Assembly: GCA_028673005.1 (NCBI GenBank)
Contig: CM054116.1
Coordinates: 68,771,315-68,835,314 of the forward strand
Source: Tanypteryx hageni
Lineage: Eukaryota; Arthropoda; Insecta; Odonata; Petaluridae
Reading direction: 5' to 3'
Length of the DNA stretch: 64,000 bases
The notes below the pieces were generated by a model, which was not told where the DNA came from, ran no database searches, and was given only the letters and a program-made list of their open reading frames with translations. Positions 21,640 through 31,719 of the stretch are shown in pieces; positions within the stretch are counted from its first letter, which is position 1, and each line of letters starts with the position of its first letter. Made by a program: the position numbers and the translations under genes.

Positions 21640-22510
21640 GCAAACAATTTAAAATCCATATTTCTTTCTCCCATGCTCTTATATGATCTGTGAAGCATAT
21701 TTTAAAAAATCTGATGTGGCCACCACATGACTTTCTCCATACCTGTAATATTTCTAAAAATTCCAAATAGGTTAAATGATAATAAATGTTTTAAGGAACT
21801 GCGAGAAAAATGTAAAGACTATACAAAGAACAGAAATAAACTCAAATTGTAGCCTTCTGAATTGAATATAGCCCGAAGCTCCAACAATTAAGAAAATAAA
21901 AATGAGCGTAAAGAGTTTACAATAGTCGCCGGTAGGTGGTGTGACGGTGGTAGCTAAATAATTTAGTTTTTAAAATACCTCTTCAAAAATGAATTATATG
22001 GAAAAATGTTCCGAACGAGCATTGTAAAAATTAAATTTCCTACAACTTTTATTCCAATATGTTTTTACATTTATAAAATATTAAAGCAAATATTAAAAAA
22101 AACGGATAAGTGATAAGAGTAAACGCCCACTTTCGGTTGACCGATGTTTACCAAAAACTAATCCGACTTCTTCCTTTAACAAAAATGTCAAATATAAAAT
22201 TTCGTGTTGATGTGATTAATAGTTTTTGAATTGAGCACCCACAAAATCCCGGTCACAAACACACACAGACAGATCCACAGACATCATCGAAAAAATAGTC
22301 AAAACGCGTTCAGGGGACCAAAACATGTATTTCCGTTGAAATCTCGGATTCGATTTTTTTCATGAAAACTACTTTATACTACGTATATGGAGAAAGTAAA
22401 AATATATTCGAATAGAGGGGAACATTTACCACCAAAAAGTGCGCGAGAGCACATAATTACGACTTATAGCTATGGAGATAAATATTCGAGAGCCATCCTA
22501 TCTTACTATA
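21640..22510 (+). repeat. Dispersed repeat family B, copy 2, split by an insertion
   Basis: The left part to about 21702 (CTCTTATATGATCTGTGAAG) and the right part from about 22403 (ATTCGAATAGAGGGGAACA, then ATAATTACGACTTATAG) align to adjacent parts of copies 1 and 3. The 700 bp between them is the repeat also found at 14067. Confidence 0.65.
21703..22402 (+). repeat. 700-bp dispersed repeat, copy 2 (nested in family B)
   Basis: Shares with copy 1 the start AAAATCTGATGTGGCCACC, the mid block CCTACAACTTTTATTCCAAT and the end GGAGAAAGTAAAAAT. A few small indels separate the copies. It is inserted into a family B unit, so it is the younger insertion here. Confidence 0.75.
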
Positions 22511-24836
22511 CCATTTTGTGCGTAAATCCCATAAAGAACGCCTCTGAAAGCTTCCATTCCATTTATGGAGCATACTTTTCCTTCTTGCTATTTTCAATCG
22601 TAAATAAGACGAAAGTTAACAAATTTGCAAACCTAATGAAAATTGAGTTTTACTTCGAGAGCAAAAGGGAAAATTACCGTATGAGATGGCTCGAAAGAAA
22701 GTGGAGTGAGGTCTCCACGGCGACTAACATTTTTTATTACTTTAATCCTAATGCGTTTATACATGTTAGGCTCATTTTTGTTTACGCATAAGATTTCTAA
22801 CAACAGCACTACCCTCTTATTATAATGAAATTACAGGATGACAGCCCAATACTTTTTGGTATCGGCCCTGGTTCCCCAAGTTTTGTGGCACACTCCTTTA
22901 TCTGAAGCTAATTATATGGCATCTACCCTGAAATTACCGGAAAGTCATTCAAATGCACTTTCTCCCCCTCTCACACGCCATCGGCATTCGTCCAACGGAA
23001 AGCACGACCTCAATACATATATAATCAACAAAGAAACTTAATGAAGCGGCATCCAAAACTTCATCTTGGAAAATTCATCCCGTCGCAGCAAAACGTAATC
23101 CGTGGACATCAGGATGCCCCCCTTCACTGGGACCTTTCACGCAACAGTGAAAATCTTTTGTAGGGAGAGACGACATAATGCGACGGAAACCCGCAAAATT
23201 CGACAAAAAATTGAAAACGTCGACGTCTCTACCGTACACACCCGCCTCTCACACCTCCCCCTAAAATCCCAACCAACAGACCGAAGAAGCCTCGCGAATG
23301 CCTAGCCGACTGCGGCACGCCCCACGTGGGATGCCAGCCAAATGGGACGATCCTCCCCGAGCCAATCCCAAATCGTCGGAAGTTCTCACGCGGACCATCG
23401 CGTGAGGCATAGAAACGAAAACAAGCGAGGCGTGAATACCAACTAATGAAGCTTGCATTACCGGGGATATGATATTTTTCTCCAGCCCGATGGCTCCATT
23501 TCTCGCTCGCGACAACTCTCGCCATTCGGACGAAACGACGGTCCTGCAAAGAACCGCGAGGACGACTTTGAAGTCGTGGCACGGCGCGACTTAAAAACTC
23601 CTCGATGCACAGTGGTACGGATAATGCACCACCAATGTTTTTCCAACGCGAGGCAAGAAATTCGTGCGTTCATTTTGAAATGCTTTTTTAAAATAATAAA
23701 GCCATTATATTACCACCATCGCCCTACACCCACTGTAGTTATCACCACTTGTAATATGTCAACCTTCAATGAGTATTGTTTCACTCTTAGTTATTTTAAC
23801 TAGGAGCCCCGCCCCTATGTGCGTCAACCCCGCCCTCCGCTCGCTCCAGCGACTTCGGCGCTTCGCGCCTAGCATTTAGTTTCGCTAAGCTGAAAGTAGT
23901 TTTCCGAGTTTGCTCTTATTAAGGCGCATATTTTTTATCAAAAAGTTTATTTTTCTCCGTCGCACCGTTTCTGAAATATAATTTAAAGTTAAGTTTCCTA
24001 GTGTTCCATAGCTGGTATAAATAAAATAGCGTTTGCTGCATTTCTCTACAACATACAGTTATTGAAATAGAGCATGACAGACGAACGAACAGACACATGA
24101 GAAACTATAAACAGGGTATTTTCACAGCTTTAGCCATCGTCACAATGATGTTACATAAGGACAAGACGTCTATATCAGTCATTTTTCCTCATTGTCATCA
24201 TTTATAATAGAAGCCCAGATCTGTCTGTCTGCCCATAACGCTCAATAATAGAGCATTCTTTCGTTAGATAGCTCTGATAATATTCAAGAATTTTTACGCT
24301 GCTTTGAAGTTAAAACAATACCTTGGTGACGATAAAAAATACGACAGCAACGAAAATTTAAAAAAATGTTCAATTATTAATTGATATTGCGTTAATTAAG
24401 TCAGATAAAGAAATTAAAATCGCGGAATTTTTAAGACCTCGGAGGAAATTTTATGCGAAAGTCTAAGTTTTTAATCTTCCAATAAAACAAAAATAAAAAT
24501 TTATTTTAATGAAATCACGTTTTGTATGCACTAAAAAATAAACCTAAAACTCACATAACTAAATGTTCCATAAAGTAACAAGATGATCCAAACAACTTCT
24601 GAAGCCTACTTTCCATTTAATCATTTATTTAATACTTATATTTGCTTTAATAGCTTTCAAGTCATCGCGGATATGTAGCTCTTGTGTTCCAAAATTTCAT
24701 AATTTAGCGTTATAAAATACTACGAATACATCCAAACGGAATATTAAATTGATCACGAGTATTTGTGTGGCAAAAATAACGCGCGTACATATTAGAAGAT
24801 ACCGAATCTGAGTCCAACAATAGTTGTTGCTATGGC
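22511..24836. other. Non-coding DNA, mixed repeats
   Basis: No host exon recognised. GC-rich patches lie at 23100-23600 and 23813-23885 (two CCCCGCCC boxes). A GACAGACGAACGAACAGAC motif near 24077 and CTGTCTGTCTGCCC near 24225 resemble short tails seen in other repeats of this window. Confidence 0.35.
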
Positions 24837-24892
24837 AATACTGGCGATTTGGCAGTTTTTATCACTATAAAAACTGCCAAATCGCCAGTATT
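24837..24892. repeat. Perfect 26-bp inverted repeat, 4-base loop
   Basis: Arms begin AATACTGGCGATTTGGCAG and pair base for base around the loop CACT. It would extrude or be transcribed as a strong hairpin. There is no poly-T tail or gene on either side to make it a terminator, and its origin is unknown. Confidence 0.85.
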
Positions 24893-25084
24893 TACGCGAA
24901 ATTCTAAGAAATACAATCGATAAGCAAAATTCTACGATAAAAATTAGAATCTTCATTCCTTTCCTCAGAAAATAAGTACAAAACTCGCTCCGATATTACA
25001 ATTCTGAGATATTTTTATGTGCAAGACAAAATTACCCTGCACGATGGATTTCAGATTTCCCATGTAAATCAAATAGGAAGGATA

Positions 25085-25155
25085 GTTCCTGGAATCGAAC
25101 CCGGCACTTCAATCTTCGCAACAAAAACTATTCTAGGGAGCTCGGCCCATGTAGC
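25085..25155 (-). repeat. tRNA-derived SINE-like head
   Basis: On the - strand an A-box-like GGGCCGAGCTC is followed about 38 bases later by the B-box GGGTTCGATTCC, with spacing as in a tRNA promoter. No complete cloverleaf forms, so a SINE head rather than a tRNA gene is likely. Confidence 0.4.
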
Positions 25156-25209
25156 AAGAGATGTCCACCAAGTTTCATGAAAATCGGCATGTTGATTCAT
25201 AAGTTAATA

Positions 25210-25315
25210 GGGGGGCGCGGGGGGAGGGGGAGGGGGGGCAGGGGGGAGGGGGGGCAGGGGGGGAGAGGGGGCAGGGGGGGGAGAGGGGGAGGGGGGGCAG
25301 GCAGACAGACAGACG
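25210..25315 (+). repeat. G-rich simple repeat followed by CAGACAGACAGACG
   Basis: Runs of five to seven G separated by A, GA or CA over about 95 bases, ending in GCAGGCAGACAGACAGACG. Dense enough for G-quadruplex formation. Proline- or glycine-only frames across it are artefacts. Confidence 0.85.
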
Positions 25316-26041
25316 ATAAAACTATAAGCCTATTTTTCATTCTGGAAAGTAGGCTAAAAATAGTTTTTGACATATGACACATATCGCTATGTTCAACAAA
25401 TAAATCTTCAGTTTTTGCTTTCTGAAACATTCAATTATGTGAATTTTGTATTTATTGCTTACTTTTTAGAGCATATAAAAGTTTGTTTCATAGATTTTTT
25501 ATTTACATTTTCATTTAACGTTAAAGGTAATTCACGCATATGCGTCTTTTTTGATAAGCAAGAACGCTTGTCGAGTCATAATACCCAACTATTTTGTTAT
25601 AAAATGAATCCACTGGTATGCACTGATGCTTCTAGAATACTTCAGCAAAAACCTACTGCCAACTAATGTGTTAAACCTTTATCCAAACATTTGTTCAGAA
25701 ATGTATGTTTTTCGTATAAATTCCCGCGTCTGAAAGAGTGAAAAAAGGCTGAATCGATAATAAACGATTTTTTCGAAGAATCCCAACACAATTCTACAAT
25801 CGAGAGAAACATTCCGCAGGATAACTAATGGCCTTGGTTCGCACACCCACGTGAGCTGGTATCCTGCCGTGGAAATAGCATTATGCCTACTACCGTCTTT
25901 GTTACCATAACGAATCCTCATTGAAATGGGCCGCGAAGCCTCTTTCATAAGAAAGAAATGAATGAATGAAATTGGTCGAATACACGATAGAATGCGACGG
26001 AAATATTCGGATTTTTCCTATTTTTAATCTAGCGTCTAAGA

Positions 26042-26249
26042 CAGAATTTACCAAGTTGGTTGCAGCGAAAAACTTTTCTATGCAAACAAATTATATTTTC
26101 TATGATAAACCGATAACGGTTTAGTACCAAAAAACGGATGCGACCAAACGTTGCCATATTAATTGCTTGTATTAACATAAAACATCGGTCCTTTCAATTG
26201 TTTACCTTTGAAAGAGTTCCGCGCCAATAAAAATGTTTGGGAACCACTG
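26042..26249. mobile_element. hAT-type MITE (208 bp)
   Basis: Flanked by a perfect 8-bp duplication GTCTAAGA (26034-26041 and 26250-26257). The right end read inward is CAGTGGTTCCCAAACA, a classic hAT terminus. The left end, CAGAATTTACCAAGTT, is diverged but starts CAG. No coding capacity. Confidence 0.75.
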
Positions 26250-27505
26250 GTCTAAGATAACGGATTCAAAGCAATTCCTTATCGCGGCGGTGTGTGTTGG
26301 CGCGTAAAAAGATGACCTGGCACCAATTCTCGCTCGAGATAAAGCAGAAACCGATAGTATACACACCTGTTCCTATCAATGAAATGTTTATCGCGCACAG
26401 CGAGAGGGGATGGAAACGCCTAGGGATAAGAGGTTTCGGCTGATGAAAACGCGCGGTTCGATTGCTAAAGAAAACAGACGGGTGGGAGTTACTTGCGCGC
26501 ACTTCGTATCGCTCACGATGAGTCGCTCGTTCGATCTTTTGGTCCAATGAAACGAAAAAAAATCGTACAGATGTCCATTCACAGTTTCGTTTAAAGAAAA
26601 AGATAGCCACAAAAGCGAGACATGTCGCAATGCGATTGCATTGGAAGGCCCTAAACGCCGAGGCCGTAAAGAGCTTCTCATTTCTTGGACACCCGCATCA
26701 AACATTTACCTTGACGGAATGTGACGAGCAAATGATCTCTCCGGGGAGTTGCGTAATCAGATGAGGCGCTATTTTGGCCTTTTAATCTTAAAACCGCGCA
26801 AATAGTCGTGAAAACAAGAATTTCATTAATCGGATTTATGATTTTTGAGAGATCTACAAAATTTCCGAGATGAAAATCTCGTCAAGTAGACAGACACGCC
26901 ACCTATAATTACATTTCATCGAATCCATCTTGGAGTGCGAAATTGGATCGAGTGAAATTCGAGAGCGTGGCCAAAAAAATGGAGAGGTAGCTCAAGGTTT
27001 TCGTAAAAGGAAGGTCTTTCGTTTTTCATAAGTTAAAACGCAAAAAATATGCACTCACGCGTTCAAAGACGAACCGATACTTGCAATTTTTTGCAAAGGA
27101 CGTGAAATTGTTTACATTAGTCAAGTCCGTAATACACATGAAATAATGTTCTCGGTGTTAACTGACCAGTCAAACACGAGAGGTTCTTTACGAAAGGCCA
27201 TCTGCTGCTGACAAAACTACATCAAATTCAGAGAAATGATGAAGCAATATTGACACCCTATTTTTGGAACAGTATGGCTGCGTAGTTGGGACGAAATGAA
27301 ATCAATGGGAGGAGAAAAAGAGAATCTCTCCCGAAGAGGAGGAAAAGTGCACATTATAAATAATGGCATTATCCAAGGTTAACTATGTACGTTTCTCTCT
27401 CACGATAGCATCACAAAACAACTTTCAAAGACACATTGTTTACGCTTGTAATTTCCACTTACGGAGGCTGGACTTCGTGGAAAGCCTCGATGGCAGAGAA
27501 ATATA

Positions 27506-27743
27506 CAGTCAGACCCCGATTTAGTGTCCACCCTATATAGTTCCACCCCCGAATACCGCCCACTAATCGTTGTGAACAGAACTTCCATCTTATGTCTCTT
27601 TGTCATGAACTTCCAACCTCCTGGCGGTTGGCTCCTTCGCATTCCCAGCTTGGCTTCTAATGCGGATCACTATCTGCCGCCACCTCCGCTTTAGCGCCAA
27701 TGTGGTAATGGACAAACGGTGGCGCTAAATCGGGGTCTGACTG
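27506..27743. mobile_element. pogo/Tigger-like MITE (238 bp)
   Basis: Terminal inverted repeats CAGTCAGACCCCGATTTAG match at both ends. The left flank is TA, and the right flank has decayed to TT. CAGT-start TIRs with CCCCG are typical of pogo-like Tc1/mariner elements. Non-coding interior. Confidence 0.7.
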
Positions 27744-30369
27744 TTTTCCAAAACTTCGTAATTTCTGCGGAGTTTAAATTATACGACGGATTTGCAGACG
27801 CAATTGCACCTATAAAACGGAGAATTGTAAAAGTGCAAAAATAGAATTTTTTTAAAAGTTGGTTATTTAACATCTACTACAGTCGACGCAAGTGCGCTAA
27901 ATAATATCAAAGTAACTGAAAATGTCGCATAAGGACAATGATATATTACTGTAGCTTACAAATTTTCAAATGGATATCAAGTTTTTCTAGTTCTAGTTTT
28001 TAGTAAGAGTAAGGTAAAACCCATCTTAGAGGCTAATTCCTTCCTAGTAGTCCGTTGTCTTATTCGCATTTCTTGAGAGCCATGCGCATTTATAACGACG
28101 TAGTTCTTATTTTTGGATAAGTTTACTGGCATCATGCAATCACCACCCGAAGTTTATAACAAGAATTCTCAAGTGGCAAGTCTTCTTAAGGATGTTTACT
28201 GAGTACCATACAAAACCTCTTGACTGAAGTAAAGATAAAATAAAAAATAAAATTGTACTTATGTACACCTATTTATATCTAAATTTAAATATTGAAAAGT
28301 GAAAAATATCGTCAATTACGCACAGCCGTTGGAAGTTGTGAAATGGCTCGAGAATTTCTACGGGAAAACGCAGAAAAATATAGGAGAATATTAACAATTT
28401 TAATTAATACGAGCTTAACCGAAAACAATTTTTTTTTGCTAATTTGATTTGGAACTCCGATAGCCACAAAGCGGCCCGAAAAATCAAAAGGAAGTCTACG
28501 AAGCAGCCATCCTCATTGGTGGTGCACCCATCACCTATTTTATAAAGTCATTTTATGTTTTCGCTCTGCTTGCCTGTCCGTCTGTGCTATCGATTAAATT
28601 AAAATAGCAAGTAAACGGTAAGAGATATAAGACTGAAATTCTCAGGATGTGTGAGATCTACGATGCAATTTATTATGCTGCCAAAGAAATTTTTGGAGAA
28701 ATTGGGGGGCGACAGGGTGGGGAGGGGGCCTTCAAAATTTTCAAATTAAGATACTGAGCAAATGGCTACCGATAGAAAGTTAAAACTTTCCGCTTTTTGT
28801 CCTTTAATGCCATCTATAACACCGCAGAAGACATTTTTAATCGGGAAGCGCCAGGGGAGAGAATTCGAAGAGCGTCTGGAGGGCCCTTTTTTAGTAATAT
28901 AGTATGTTCATGTCATAAGCCAATAGATTAGAAACCTAGTATGAGTATGAATACTTTTAAAACAAATTACTGAATAAGTTACTTTGTCACAATTATATTA
29001 TTAATTTCACAAAGAATTTTAAATTTATAATTCTAAATGCACTCAATAAATAAAACGCGATTTTTTTATACGACGTTCCATTTTAAAAAACTCATTTGAC
29101 TAGCACAAATCACCATCCAAAATATTCTCCTAACGTACATTAACCCCAGCAAGAGCGGGACACAAACAGAAAAATCTCTCACACAACGGAACCACAGCCC
29201 TTACGACTCCATAGGAACAACACGCACATTAAAAAAGAGAGAGAAAAAAACACCCAGATGGCACCGATACGACAGAGCGAGAGACGCGCAAAACAGACGC
29301 AAAGAAAAGAATGGCCGAGGGTGACTTGACACGGACGCCTGAGTCGAAAAGCCCGCTTCGCTCCCCATGTGGTCAGTTCGACTTTTTCCTCTCTCTCTCT
29401 CTCCCCATCCTTTTTCTCCTTCTCTCTCTTTCCTTAACCGTGCATTAAGGCGACCGCGGTAGGAATACAGGAGATTGATAGGCGAGACTCAACGTAGCCG
29501 ACGGAATTCACCCCGTCCTTGGGATGATGCCAAGAGCGGAGGGAATACGACGCTCGAGAGAACGTAGAGGCGAAGAATAAGAAACGGGAGAAAAAACAAA
29601 AGAATGTTGGGACAGGGAGAGAGAGAGAGAGAGAGAGGAGGGAGGGAGAGAGCGTGCTCAAGAAACGGAGAGAAAGGGAAAAGTGAGAAAAACGAAGAGA
29701 AACGGGCCGGAGCGAACGAGACGGGAGAATAAGTTTAGACGAGGACCCAGAGGGACCAAAAAGTAAAACGCTCAGAAAAGGTTTTTACAGACAGAGAGAG
29801 GGAAAGGATGGCGAGGGGATAAGTGGATCTCTTCCTACGGAAATGCTTGCGAAAAGGAGAAGAGGTAAAGAGCGAGCTTCCTGATGCGAGGGATGGCAAG
29901 GAAGGTAGGGGAGGATAAACGAGAGAGGTGCCCGACTATGACCAGAAGAAATAAATACGCGAGCTTCTAAATTTAAGACCTGCGCTCTTAAAACAAGGAA
30001 AGGTGACTCGCGTTTCCCGAGTTGTATTTTTTTGCTAAATTCAAATCGCCTAGAAATGATGTACGGCAAATAACTAAACCTTCCAGCGTTACCTTTCCGG
30101 CAAGTTGGAAGATTTGCTTGCTACCTTTAAAATTAGAAATGCGGTTTTCCTCTCTTGTTGAAAGTAAAAATAAAAAACAAGTGATAAACGTAGGTAAAAG
30201 GCGGAAGCGGTACATTTTTAAATCATCCGTCGGTAAAGCGTTCACGATGGAATTTAAGAGAATTGGATGATATCGCTTACCTGCCGCAGAATGACCGAAA
30301 ACGACATAAAAAAATCGCAAATGATCGACACGAGTACAAAAAGAATAATCCGAGAATTAATTACGTCAA
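27744..30369. other. Non-coding DNA; purine-rich block at 29560-29720
   Basis: No exon found. 28560-28890 has the layout of a dispersed repeat (GCCTGTCCGTCTGTG, then ACTGAAATTCTCAGG). A CT-rich run at 29388-29440 and a GA run at 29621-29640 bound a GC-richer stretch. An initiator-like TCAGTTCGAC occurs at 29374 without other promoter signs. Confidence 0.3.
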
Positions 30370-30681
30370 GAGTTCCTGCTAACCGAGATAAATTGGACTC
30401 TGGACCTTTCGGATGATCGAACGACCGGATAATAGAATATTCAAAAAATCACGTATCGACACTAAAATATGTATTTATTGCAAATTAAAATGCGTTTCTA
30501 GTTCCTGTTAGGCTAAATAACTGACTGACACCGCTGCATACCGAAATTCTGAATAAGAAACAATTATAAATGGAAACAATACATGCAACTTTTACGTTGG
30601 CCATTTGCTCATATATACATCAAATCAAGCTTTGGAAAATTTGGTCCGGATAATTGGAGTTCGGATAATAGAATTTTACTG
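30370..30681 (-). mobile_element. Decayed Tigger-like MITE
   Basis: The right end read inward is CAGTAAAATTCTATTATCCG followed by AACTCCAATTATCCGGAC, a pogo/Tigger-like terminus; TA follows it. Related pieces (CCGGATAATAGAAT) occur near 30423. The left end is too diverged to place exactly. Confidence 0.4.
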
Positions 30682-30934
30682 TATCGGCTTTACCTTGATA
30701 CCAATAGATTACCAAGGACACTTCTGATACCATAGAGCGGCTGAGTAAACCGGGTGCGAATAATGGCTGCAAAGTAGCCGTCTTCAGTGGCAATTCACAG
30801 AGAGCTGGTTCTAAACACAACCTTTTCTATAGAAATAAAAATCAGTTAATGGCTAGAGAGGATGATCACTTTGTAGCTGACATGCCAATCTGGCTTAATC
30901 TTGTGTCATTGCTCTACGAGTTATCTCAAACTGT

Positions 30935-31300
30935 ATATAAAACGGTATAGAAAGAATTTTATCTCCGAAACTACAAGTCGTAATTATTTGGTCCCACGGA
31001 CTTTTTTGTGGTAAATGTTGTCATCTATCCGAATAAAATTTTTATCGATACCTTACAAATCATATAAGGGCTAAGATGGGGAAAATATGGTATTTAATTG
31101 TTGCCTGACGGAAGCCATTTAACGAGATATAAGTATACGTTTATTTTATTGCTTATATAAACTGGAAGTTCTAATTGACGGGTGCAGTTGAAAGTCATAA
31201 TTTGTCGATACATTTAATAAGGATATCTAATACTTAATTTCATTACAATCCACACAGTAGTTTTGGAGATTAAATATGCGATTTCACGGAAATATACCGC
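30935..31300 (-). repeat. Dispersed repeat family B, copy 3
   Basis: Read on the - strand it follows 21260-21570 block by block (AATCTCCAAAACTACTG; CCGTCAATTAGAACTTCCA; TTTATTCGGATAGATGA; AATTACGACTTGTAGTTTC). It may extend to the ACAGACGGGCGGGCAGACAG motif at about 31631. Confidence 0.7.
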
Positions 31301-31719
31301 AAAAAATGAAACTTGCAAAGGCAGGAGCTAGAAGCACGTTTTCTTAAAAATTTTCAGGGTTTTGGTTTGCCTTCTCCAATTAGGAGGGGAGAACCCCCAC
31401 CGTTGTAATGTAGATCCTTATTAGAGCTTCCCATCCGTAAAAACTTCACTCTACCTTCAGAAGTTTGGCTACAATGTCACTTCAAAATTTTTCGAAATTG
31501 AAGCCATCTAGCAGAAAATCTATGAACTATATTGAAAATCTAATCGGTGGAAACTTCATAGATATTAATAAGAGCTATCTACAGCAAAAAGAATTTTTAC
31601 AAATATCACTTAAAACAAATGAGTTGAACGTCCACAGACGGGCGGGCAGACAGGGTGATAACATAACGTTTTTCCTTTCAAGAAAAGTTGCTAAAAAAAA
31701 CATTTTGTTGGCGATCATT

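Noticed and set aside
22387..22791. 134-codon + strand frame
   Set aside because: Its first part lies in repeat family B and the rest has no recognisable motif.
24837..24892. Intrinsic transcription terminator
   Set aside because: No upstream gene and no poly-T; bacterial-type terminators are not expected in this genome.
25177..25430. Gly/Arg-rich and Pro-rich frames on both strands
   Set aside because: Direct translation of the G-run simple repeat.
29374..29383. Initiator element TCAGTTCGAC as a promoter
   Set aside because: No TATA box or downstream element at the proper spacing and no exon follows.
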